The translations under genes and the position numbers were made by a program. Below the pieces are notes generated by a model. The model saw nothing but the letters and a program-made list of their open reading frames with translations, was not told the origin of the DNA and did no database searches. 64,000 nucleotides of DNA, taken from Acanthacorydalis orientalis (lineage: Eukaryota > Arthropoda > Insecta > Megaloptera > Corydalidae). The stretch covers positions 30,470,708 through 30,534,707 of the forward strand of contig CM068314.1 in NCBI GenBank assembly GCA_034766995.1, in the 5' to 3' direction. The first letter of the stretch is position 1, and each line of letters starts with the position of its first letter. This document shows positions 24,260 to 35,369 of this stretch, in pieces.

Positions 24260-24463
24260 ATATTCGTTCCGGTTTTTTTCCGGACTCCATCACTTCTAAC
24301 CATCCACTATACCCACTTCCTGAAACACAATTCTCCTGTCAAAACCGATTTAAAAGCCTCGGTTAAGACCCCGGACCAAACCCCAATTTCCATCCAACGC
24401 ACAGTTAATACGACGTTGTAACGTGCAAAATCACAATAAAATTATTTTTGATTTTGATTTTTT
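24260..24463 (+). mobile_element. Likely 3' tail of a non-LTR retrotransposon
   Basis: About 150 bp of unusually C-rich sequence (CCGGACTCCATC, CCATCCACTATACCCAC, ACCCCGGACCAAACCCC) leads into CGACGTTGTAACGTGCAAAA, an AATAAAATT signal-like stretch, and an iterated tail ATTTTGATTTTGATTTTTTG. C-rich 3' UTR followed by AATAAA and a short repeat tail is typical of LINE 3' ends in insects. No reading frame of reverse transcriptase is included, and I could not find a target-site duplication. A SINE is the alternative. Confidence 0.45.
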
Positions 24464-25295
24464 GACTTTAATATATAGAAGTTAAATAATAAAAATACAA
24501 TAATAGTCACTGATTAAATTTTCACGAAATTTGTCGCGAATTTCTCAAGAATAGTCTATGTTTTTACAAGAAAACACAACAAAAATGTGTTTTAATAGAC
24601 CGGTTATTCACATACGCCAAATGATTCAATACAAATAGATGTCCACTCGAAGGTCAAGGCATGTGCACCATGTAATAAACAAAAGTTATATACTATTTTG
24701 ATCGTGTTACATAAAAGGTATATGAAATTCAATCAATGAAGATATACATATTTTTGTCCTTGTCCTTTCTACACATAAAAAAACGAACAGTATACGCTTA
24801 CATAAGGATTATGAATTTAATATATGGTGCGGTGAGTATAAATATATAAACTGTAAACACCTATTTTTAGATAGAGTATTTTTCACTCTAAATTATTGTT
24901 TATTTTAAAAAGTAGCTAAATTTTTAAAGTTAATTCTTTAATAAAAATAAATATTTTAATAAATATTTTAATATATATATATATAAGTTTTAACTGGACA
25001 AAATTCCTCCAATTTCGGTACTTACATTCTAACAAAATTACAACAGAATCTCAATATACTTTTTTATCTCAATTTACAATACTGAGTTTTCATATTTCAT
25101 CGTAGATCTTGTCAAAATCCACTTTTTGCCTTAAAAACTTTCGAAAATCTACGTTATTGGCTTTTCGTTTCACTTTTTAGTCAATACACATAATTTAATA
25201 TACCGAGTTTAGTGTAAATTGTTAAAATTAAATATATAAAATACACACAGACATTTTTTACCACATTTGTTGAATTAAATTACAACTTACTGTTC

Positions 25296-25402
25296 TTCCT
25301 TTTAGATAATCTGAGTGCATTCTCCGCTATTAGTTTCTGAAAATGGAACACGTGCCAATACTAATAACAGAAAATAAACATTCTGATTATCTAAAAGGGA
25401 AA
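25296..25402. other. Imperfect 107-bp hairpin (pre-miRNA- or MITE-like)
   Basis: The left arm CCTTTTAGATAATCTGAGTG (25299-25318) pairs with the right arm CATTCTGATTATCTAAAAGG (25379-25398). There are 14 consecutive pairs, one mismatch and about five more pairs including a G-U. After a small internal loop, TATTAGT pairs with ACTAATA (about 25328-25334 with 25360-25366). The terminal loop is about 25 bases. Stem length and loop fit an animal miRNA precursor. A short inverted-repeat transposon would look the same, and no known miRNA seed was recognised. Confidence 0.45.
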
Positions 25403-27502
25403 ACACACCCAGAATAACGTATCAACGGAATCGCAAGTGTTAATCATTTTTACTTTATGAAAATAAATATTTTAAATTATATTAAAAAAGTCAAAATAGT
25501 CAGATACGTATATAGATTTTTTTTCTTTATTTACATTACATCTGTAGCGTTTCGATATCTTTATATTGTACTCGACATAAATTTAAGGAATTACTGTGCT
25601 TAATATATAAAACCAGGTGAAAATATACTCTTCACACGGTTTTTAGTTATTACATATTATGCAATGATTAATTCTTACTAAATACCCAATAAATATACAA
25701 GAAGTAATCAATAACCAAAATAGGGGTCAAATCTTTTGTAAAATGTTTATTTTTTAGTATAATAAGCCATTATATACCCTAAACAGTCGAAAGGTTCCGC
25801 TGCCGGGACATCACACTTATTAAATAGAAACCGAAAAACTTCACTATGGGGACATACAGAGAATTTTGTTTATATCTCAATATATTTTCGATTAGGATAA
25901 TACTATGCGATATAAGAAATATACAATGACTTAAAAAAGAATTCGTCTACCTCATAAATAATTTAATTAATTAATTTTACAAAATAAACCTTATATCACC
26001 TCATACCATTTGAAAGTTTATTTCATACTTTTCTGTATATGTACCTAAAAAAATTATTTCTTATTAGCATTCATAAAAAAAAGTAAAAATAAAAAGTTAC
26101 ATATTCTTCGTTCTAGAAATAAGAAGGATTGTCGAATATGTTCCGACATAAAAAATAAAGGCGGTCGTAAGTAAACAGCTACATATTGTTCAACATGTAC
26201 AGGGAATCCATCGCTGCACCTTGGGGATTGTTTTACAAAGTACCATAGTTTGTACAATTATAAAATTAATTTTTATTTCAAAAATATACACAGATGATCA
26301 TCAGTCATTTTTTTATATTTTTAATTAAATAAACTAGTTTCATAAGCGTTCGTGTTATTTTAATTATTATTAAGGTTTTCTCTAAATTTAGTTTATATTC
26401 TGTCGTCTTGTAGGTGTACAGTATAAAAAAAATTGTCGACCGTTAAGGGTTAATACAAATCCAAATGGTAGACAACATACTTAAAATGTATTATTATAAA
26501 GGAACATTTATTTTAATTAAAAAAGACTGAACTGAAAAGTGGAAAAATAGATTTTTCGAATTTTTTTTAAAAAAACAATTTTTTTCTGTATTCATTATTG
26601 AAAACGTGCAAGAAATATCAAAATGAAAATCACCAAGTCCAATTAAAAAAAATAATCTTTAATTATAGTTTAAATGCCTAGCTGACTACATGCAAGTAAA
26701 CGTTATAAAAGTATTTTTTTTTTAAAAGAAACTATTAAATCTTAGTTACAGGTCAAACTGATCATATTCGATTCGTTATCATGATTTAAAAATATGATCA
26801 CATTTTAATAAGCAGTAGTATAAACAGTCATATTATTGGATCCTCTTTAGCATGATGTTTTCTAAAATCATGCGGCATTTAAAGCGTCAGTGATTTTATT
26901 AACAGTGATAAACAATTTTAATTAATGTAAACTTCCACGAAATGAAATTATTTACTGAAAATATTAATATGATTCCTAACTAAGAACTTATCACTTCAGG
27001 TAACAGCATATCAGTAATTGAGATTTCACATTAATTTGAAGATGTTAATTAGAACAATTATATTTACATCTTAATTCGATTATTTATAACTTGCATGCCA
27101 ATGAGTAATGATTCTAAATTATTATATATTAAATACATTTCAATCTTTTATTTTATAAATACCACATTTATGTGTGTATATATATATATGGTACGTGCGT
27201 GTGTGTGGAAAAGTGTAAACAATTATAATTCTGTTTATAGATATAAATGTACTCATAGAGAAAATGATGTAAGCTGAAACATAAACGACGAACTAAAAAC
27301 GTGAAGGGGCATCCTGTTTTGTTCGCAGTCGAATGTATTTAGTCTGCCATCATGTACATAATAAGCTCATTATAGTGGTTGTTGTTGTATTTGCTACTAT
27401 ATATACAAACTCTATGTATATGTGCACTTTTTTTATTGTGCTGACAAGTACATTCTGTCTGAACGTATAGCTAAAATCCATTACAATTTTTAACACATTT
27501 GT

Positions 27503-27670
27503 ACAGAGTGGATATACAAAAACAGTTCGTATTTTCAATAAATGGGAAATATTTTTGATTTGTAATTCTTTTGCACTTCAGAGAAATGATATTAACAACT
27601 ACTTGATCTAACAACTCTTGTCTCTTGTTATTATATGTTAGATTATAGTGATATCCGAAGATTGTATGTT
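27503..27670. repeat. Diverged direct duplication, copy 1
   Basis: Aligns over about 150 bp with 28195-28325. The shared sequence runs TACAGAGTGGATA, AAACAG-TCGTATTT, AATA-TTTTT, then AGATTATAGTG-ATCCGAA. The middle of the copies differs in length. On the minus strand the two copies read similarly (FCISTLYKC and FVSTLYN), but with stops. It may be an old element or a local duplication. Confidence 0.6.
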
Positions 27671-28194
27671 TTTTAGTATGAAATTCGGTTACTTTCAAAA
27701 TATTTGAAAAAATCACACTATCATGTTATAAAAAAAACATGTTTAAAATACTGCATTTCATTATTTTAATCTACTATAAAATATTCCATATTTATAAAAA
27801 ATGTACGATATTAAGTCATAGGGTCACGATCTGACTTTAGTATCTTTGATAAATAAAAAACATCATTCTATCAGTAATCCAATTCGTTTTATTTTTTAAT
27901 ATGATTGCATGTTAAAAAAAAGTCATGCCTTATAAGACACAAAAAAAGATGTTGTATCTCATCCATTTTATTAAACTGAGATTTGTATCAGTGTTCTGTA
28001 ATATATTTTAGACCATTGTACATATAAACAATGAATACGGTGGGCTCAATTAGAATAGACTTGAAGTGTTTAGATGAGGTTTACTAAAAAAAAGAATTAT
28101 ATTATTCTGACAAGAAAAATAAAACGAATCGTTTAGAGAATATGTTGAATATTTTATACGAATAAAACATAGAAAAATATCATTTCAATATTAT

Positions 28195-28325
28195 ACAGTG
28201 TGGATACGAAAACAGGTCGTATTTGCAGTAAATAGAGGATATTTTTAATTGACATTTCTTTTATACTTTACATTAATGACGTTATACTTGTGATAGATTA
28301 TAGTGGCATTCGAAAATCGTAAGTG
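28195..28325. repeat. Diverged direct duplication, copy 2
   Basis: The counterpart of 27503-27670, about 690 bp downstream in the same orientation. Words in order: TACAGTGTGGATA, AAACAGGTCGTATTT, GATATTTTTAATT, AGATTATAGTGGCATTCGAA. Confidence 0.6.
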
Positions 28326-29636
28326 TAAACGAATTGAATAAGAAACTTTAGAATTCTTTTCCGAACATACATTTCTGTATCAGGTTTTATGTTTGAAACA
28401 GTTATACGAAATTTCTTATCGACTTTTTAATAGTATCTTAACAGTCCTGACAATCACCATTCATATAACCAATCTTTTGAATTCAAAGGTACAATCGTGC
28501 TTTACAAAAACAGAAAGTTATCACAGCTATTCAGATTTCGAATTTTTGAGTAATGTATCACATTTACAGATACAGCGGGAAGTGCATTTAAAAAATTGCA
28601 TTCTCTTTCTTGTTAATTACGTCGTCTGGCTATTAATAAAAAGCACATTCTGATATATTTTCTAATATGTATCTGCACATTTGATCTGCTAATTATTTAA
28701 ACCTAAATCTGAATCATGGCCCTGTTTCTACACTAACAACTCTTTCTTGTCTTTAATTGACCAATGCAACATTGAATGTTCTGGTGATAATGAATTTCGA
28801 ATCAAATTAAAATGTCCCTATAAAGTATTTCTAAATAATGACGAAGCTTTTCGTTTAATACAAATACGTTATTATTAGCACTAATTATTATTCTTTACGA
28901 TTCAAATCATAACACCAATTATATCTCGAAATAGATGTGTAATCTTCGTATTTCCACTGAATATAAATAGTTTCTTTCGTAAGTATTGTGCCATTTATTA
29001 AATTGGTGATACGTACACTTTATATAAATATAATAGTTTGGTACCTAGTTATGACAGTAATAAATATTGTCCTTATATAACATGGTTTTTAGTTTTAACT
29101 GCATTGAAAATGTATAATATAGTTCTTTATTTAAATGTCAAAGAATTTGAACTGATAATCAGTGCATTTTTTACTTGAATTATACTTTATTACATATAAT
29201 TATTATATTCAAAACAAATTACAATTTAACGAAGGCATAAAGTAGTGTTACAGGAGACACTGTAAAAATTAAAAACAATTTCAATAAGTCGAAATTATAA
29301 ATGTGCAATAAACTGTCATTTTCATTTCATTCTTTATTAAATAAACTTATTCCCAAAATAAATTAATAGATTTTACTATGAATTATAAAAAAAACTACAC
29401 ATATATTTTCAAAGATATACATATTTACTTAAGTTTTATTACAAAAATGTACTTAAAAGTCATTGTAATTTAAAATATATACTACAATTAAAAAAATAAT
29501 AGTCTGATATTATTTGTGCTATTTTAGAATATATTTAATAATGTAAACATTTGAACATTTTTTTATATCTAATACTTATATACACTTGCACACGTGACAC
29601 ACACACACAAGCACACAGTCCACATACTATACATAC

Positions 29637-29637
29637 A

Positions 29638-29697
<60 letters not shown>
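29637..29697. repeat. (TA)n microsatellite with CA-rich left flank
   Basis: About 27 pure units. The 50 bp to the left is imperfect (CA)n. Confidence 0.95.
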
Positions 29698-29698
<1 letters not shown>

Positions 29699-29912
29699 CT
29701 AAGTACTTTATCTCCAGTAAAATTGTACAGGACCCCACTGTACATGGGTTTAAATACATCCACATACATTTTGTTTTGCTTTGCCTGCCGATTTGCAAGC
29801 TTTTACTCTCTCCAGAAGTGTAAATGCGCAAGACAGGAATAATTGACCGAGGTCATGCCTTTGTTTGGTCTCTTACAAGATTAATATACTATTCATACGC
29901 ACACATGTATAT

Positions 29913-29913
<1 letters not shown>

Positions 29914-29972
<59 letters not shown>

Positions 29973-29990
29973 GTACATATACATGTTTGC
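29914..29990. repeat. (AT)n-(GTAT)n compound microsatellite
   Basis: About 23 AT units, then four GTAT units. Confidence 0.95.
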
Positions 29991-30441
29991 ATGTGCATGC
30001 TCAGTACGTGCTTTATATGTATGGTAAACATATAAAAATGTCTTCTGAAATCGCATTTTTATTTATAGCCGAGAATGAGAAGGCATGTTTGTCTTTTACA
30101 TTTGTTTTTGAAGAGACCGCCTGACTTATAAATGCATTATACTTTTTTATTAGATCGCATCAGAGATATATTTTTCTGTTGACGACTGTCTGTTAATTGA
30201 AAAGGATATTATAATGAGGTCTTGGTATTCGCAATAGAGTGGCCAATTTAAATTCAAAAAATTTTTAGTACACGTCTGAGATATGAATGACAATAATATT
30301 CTTTTATGTTTTTGCATGTCAAGTTTATTAAAGATAATTATATATCTTTCGAGTGCATCAAATATATGAAAATAAATCTTTTCGGAGACGAATTTTAGCA
30401 TTCTTTTCCAGTAAACAATACACTTACACAGAACATTATTG

Positions 30442-30443
<2 letters not shown>

Positions 30444-30508
<65 letters not shown>
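30444..30508. repeat. (TA)n microsatellite
   Basis: About 32 units. It lies in the middle of a 172-codon minus-strand open frame (30150-30668), which I regard as chance. Confidence 0.95.
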
Positions 30509-30512
<4 letters not shown>

Positions 30513-31346
30513 GTATGTATATGTAATATAAATGCTTTGTTTATTTATAATGTTTGTCTCTATGAGTATGACTGTGCATGGATACTTTATATCTGAAACA
30601 GGTACATTCATTGCAATGCACTCTTGTGATTGAAATAGTTGGCGTAAAATAATTAGGGCAGATAGCAACAGACAGTCACTAAATTTATAAATTCAACACA
30701 CTTGCCAATTATAAATTAAACAAGTACTAGAAATAACTTATAATGCATTATTAACTTAAATTTACGGCAGTGCAAGTACGAAACAGTGAATGTACGAATA
30801 GAAAATAAAATTCTTCAATTAATCGGCACATAATAAATAGTTTACCTAAACCTATAAACAAATTCAACGAACATAAATTATTCTAAAACCGATACGAACA
30901 GTGAAATATATCGACGGAGTGTAATACAAATTTATTCAAAACCAATAACTAAAAAAAAAAATGTGGACTGTTACAGAATTTCAATGTATAAACAGTCAAC
31001 GATACTATATTCAATATTTTCAATTCGGTCGTACAGAATAAATTAAACTGGGTACATAGCATAACAATAAGTTATAGACAGACTGAATTAAGGCAGAACG
31101 GTCTGTCGTAGCATACCCTCATGCATTTCCCTCCATGTGCTCTGTACATGAATTATAATAATGCAAGTGTTTGATAGGCTATAAGGTCAATCGTGCATGT
31201 CTGATAAGCTGCTGTCTGTCTAGAAGCGTAAATGCTGCGACATCTAGACATGTAGTATAGCAACAGACGTTTACTGAATAACCTTGTGTACAAACAACAC
31301 AAACAGATACAAATATATGTATGCTAAATATGTGTACATATGTAAT

Positions 31347-31407
<61 letters not shown>
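31347..31407. repeat. (AC)n-(AT)n compound microsatellite
   Basis: Seven AC units, then about 23 AT units. Confidence 0.95.
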
Positions 31408-31409
<2 letters not shown>

Positions 31410-31412
<3 letters not shown>

Positions 31413-34400
31413 TGAATAATCATTTAACAAAATTTTAATTTCAGTCTTTTATTTATATCTTATATTTTAACCTATAGCTGTGTCGCCCTATATTAGAAAT
31501 GTGTACCTATATTGACTCATTAAAATGAACGGATAACAAGAATACTTATCAAACACGGAGTATATGCAGGTGCTGTAAAATTGAATTAAATTGTAACGAA
31601 ATGAAACGTGTCTCTTTTTGAAAAAGCAATAATTTTATTACACAAATTCACCTTCATGACGAGTATACTCGTCATACACAGCTAACAGGTTAAATAATTT
31701 TAAGAAAATACGAAATGAAATTTCTTCCTTATAAAGTCATAGTTGTCTCATCTGATTTATTCTATCTTTAAAAAATGGAATTAATAGAAAATCATAAAGC
31801 CTTAATAAATACACTTTTATACAGTATTTAGTTTTAAATGTAGATATTATTTTCTTACTTATTGCGAAATATTTGAAAAAACTTTTATTAATAGATCTGT
31901 TAACGATATTATCAGAGTGAGAATAAATTACATTATTTTTTTTTATATCATACATGCAGATAACAATTGAAACCAGGTATGCAATTAAATGGATAATTAA
32001 ATTATTATTAATTATAAAAATATTTTTCATATGAACAGGTTATGTACAAAAACGGTAAATAAGTAAAAATAGCACTTTGAGAAAATATAAGTTTAATCTT
32101 TAAGCAACTGGTACAAAATTCATTTCAGCATTTCAAATCCTCTTACTTGAAATTATTACTATAAATGTATTATTTTATTAATTTTTAATTAACATTTTAC
32201 ACATAGTAGTTCTGATAAAATTTATATGTACAACTGTTGTAAATGACCTTAACCCAAAATTGCCTTAAATTAACTTTACCTGACATTTTTTTTAAGAAAT
32301 ATTACTAATATTAACTTAATTTATATTATAAAATTTCTAAAATTTTAATTCAACCAATGTATAAAAATATGTATCGAAGAAAATAAAATTATCGTCATTG
32401 GAATGGATGCTCTGTACATCAAGAGATATTTAATTCAATTGATGCATTGCACATGATATGCATTCAATGTAAATTGCAACACAAATTATTTTACGTTATA
32501 ATCGTAAATTACAAGACAATTGTCTTTGTTTTCAAGATGTAAAATATAATATCAAATAACTCTAAGATTTTAATGAGATTTCTTATTTATAAGAATAAAG
32601 AAATGTTTCATACTGGAAAGTCGTTTCGTGCTAGCATTAGTGCATATTAAGTGGCTTAAATTATCAGGATTAAATGGTCCACTGAGAAATATAAAAAATA
32701 CTTAAATTCAAGTCCTATAACATTGTAGAGAGAATACTAGAAATGACATATAAGAATAGATAAAAAATATAGCTAGAATAAAAAATCAAAATTACTCTTG
32801 GAATAAAAAGCAGTTATTTCTTTCAGAATAAATCATACAGAACAACAAATAGAATGGATATCCTACTAGAAAAAGAATTTCAAAAATCAAATCAACCTAA
32901 AATGAATACTACTACACTGCTACTTAAATTAGTAAAAAGTTAGGACACATTTATTGTTGTTCGAAAAATACAATCACTAAAAAAGTGTAGAAATAACCAA
33001 CTTTAGATACTCAGGAGTTATATAGACAAGTAAACTTTCCTATTTCTATTCTTTTTTAACGATGTGTCTGTTCCGAACGACAATAAATTTACTTTGGCTT
33101 TTTAATACCTTATTTAGTAGTGAATTGTATTGACTCTAAGTCGATTTGATTTTTGAATTTATTTATCTATACTTATGTAGAAACATTTTACAATTCATTT
33201 TGTATTAAATCTTTTTTTTTCATTCTTTTTAAGATATATTTTACGAAGCATTTGTATCTTAAAAATTAATTAAATTTAAAGAAAATATATACTTAAAAAA
33301 AGTTATTGTTTTATTTGTGTATTTTTGGGTGTTTTTTATAATTATTTCATTAGAATACTTCAGGCCAACCAAGATTCCTTACTTTTACTGTCAGTATAAA
33401 CGAACCACCAAGTTAACTTTGGCTATAAAAACCAAGAACTCAAGAGTAACTTAAGGGATTTAATAAAATCAATAAAAAAATATTTTCTTATGAACACAAA
33501 ATGAATTATTATGCTTACATTTAAAAGAAAAACGAACATAAATTTGTTTCTCAAACATATTTTTTGCCCAAAACAAAAAAAAAATAAATATTTCTGACAA
33601 AGAAACATTTTCTAAAATTAATATACCAGTATATCCAAAATATTATAATTTTATAAAATTTAATATCAATATTCACACAATATTTAATTAAAATATATTA
33701 TTTATGAAGTAAATCACATTTTATCTTTTTTTGATAAAAGATTATATCATAGAAATATTTAGAATTATGGGTGCCTGAGTCACACAAAATGCAATTACTA
33801 ATTAAAAAAAATGACGAGTAACTAAAAATGTATATCACATGCATATATGCATTATTACACACACACATTGTATATTGTTATCATTTTATCACACTGATAA
33901 CACTATTATGTATTTAGTATATTTAAAAATAGCTGATATACTTGTTTATTGTATAAATAAATATAGGGCCATTATTTTTGGAAATAGATACAATAAAACT
34001 ATTTTAAAACTTGTTTATATATTTGTTCATATATTCATTACTCGTTATATATAATTATTATATTATCTGATGTAAAGATAGATGATATATACTTGAAAAG
34101 ATGTATAATGTGTTGTAAGCACATACTTTTATATAAATATTTTTGAATAAAAATAATAATACAAAATTAACATTCTTTTATAAAAACAAGAAGACAATCT
34201 AAAAAAAAGTTTAAATCAAAACAATCAAAAAATGAAAACAAATAAAGTTCTCTCGACGTCTATTTATGAACAAAGCATTCTATTTTTAATAATTCGTCAA
34301 ATATTCTCGATCGTCATTTTATTTTATCGATAATTACACGTTTTTAATTTATTTATTATATCCGTAATACCTCAGAAGAAACTCATTTGAAAATATAAAA

Positions 34401-35087
34401 GGACCGTTGTTTAATTACGTGACTGAAATAACGGAATTTTATCTAATGTATCACATGAATTGAATACAAAATGAATAAATTTGGCATCTTTCATTAAAAA
34501 AAATACCGTCTCGAATGCTTAACGAGCTTTCAGTTCCGTCAGTAATTTAATACAATAAAAAAATACAACCCTTTGATCGTCAGTTAATCCAAGTAATTAC
34601 TTTCAATTTTATATTGTATATTACTTCAATAAAACAAAAATTCAATTACGTTTATGACTATAAAATTAATGTTTTAATTAGATTTAGATATTTAATTGTT
34701 TCATAAGAATTAAATTATAGACAAGTGTTTAGTTTTACACGGTATTTATATATTATTTTAATAAATAATCAGTATTGTGTAAAAGTGACACTTTCAATTT
34801 TTGAGTAATAAAAAATTAAGTTATTAACTGATAATTCTATACATTATATTTTAAAAGTATAAAATTCATAATAAAAATAAATAGTTATGAATTTAAAATT
34901 GATTTTTTGCAAGTTAAAAGCTATTATTACTTCATTTTTCAAAAAGATTAGCTTATTAATGAAATAGAAAAAAATTCTAAAGCCTGAATATAAATTTAAA
35001 TATATTGATAAAATTCTAAAAAGCTATCCATTCGATATTATTACTTCTATTGTGATATTTGTCTATTTCTATTTATTTATTATCTCA
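31410..35087. other. AT-rich non-coding stretch without TA arrays
   Basis: No gene seen. The palindrome at 31656 is the only structural feature noted. Confidence 0.7.
31656..31675. repeat. 20-bp perfect palindrome
   Basis: ATGACGAGTATACTCGTCAT equals its own reverse complement. It is followed within 20 bp by AGCTAACAGGTTAA, whose inverse TTAACCTGTTAGCT has the form of a TTAA-inserting element's end. The mate end was not found. Confidence 0.75.
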
Positions 35088-35366
35088 GATGTCTATAAGG
35101 AACCAAAACTATCGGTCTTTATAAAAATGCTCCCCCTGCGATGGGTAGGTCACATTGAGCGGATGGCGGACTCAAGAGTATCAAAAAGGGCCTTGCTTAG
35201 ACAACCAGGCGGGAGAAGACCTGTGAGAAAACCACGGTTCAGATGGATGGACAATGTAGAGGATGCATTGAAACTGTTGGGAGTAAGGAACTGGAGAAGG
35301 ACTTCCAGGAAGAGGAATGTCTGGAGGCAGAAATTTGAGGAGGTCAAAGTGCGATTTGACCTTTAG
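35088..35366 (+). mobile_element. 5'-truncated LINE: C-terminal end of endonuclease/reverse transcriptase ORF
   Basis: An open frame ending at a stop at 35364-35366 encodes the tail found after the reverse transcriptase in many arthropod non-LTR elements, often labelled endonuclease-reverse transcriptase or craniofacial development protein 2-like. Visible in order are DVYKEPKLSVFIKMLPLRW, the W-V-G-H-I-E-R-M motif, a PGGRRPVRKPRFRW segment (family form P-G-x-R-x-x-G-R-P-x-x-R-W), DNVEDALKLLG and the closing NWRR...W-R-x-x-F-E-E-V-K. Codon use is far less AT-biased than the flanks, and no stop or frameshift occurs over about 92 codons, so the copy is probably fairly young. The reverse transcriptase and endonuclease domains are absent, as expected of 5' truncation. 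The clade (RTE, jockey or other) cannot be fixed from the tail. Confidence 0.8.
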
Positions 35367-35369
35367 CGC

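Larger units (their letters stand above)
24465..29600. other. AT-rich non-coding stretch, few arrays
   Basis: Only tiny TA runs occur (24972-24985 and 27178-27190). The hairpin at 25296 and the duplication at 27503/28195 are listed separately. No coding exon is recognised. Confidence 0.7.

Noticed and set aside
30150..30668. 172-codon minus-strand frame, the longest in the window
   Set aside because: Its middle is a TA array and the two halves have AT-driven composition with no motif. A zinc-finger-like Cys/His spacing in another frame (HCNEC...MHSHTH) does not fit C2H2 spacing.
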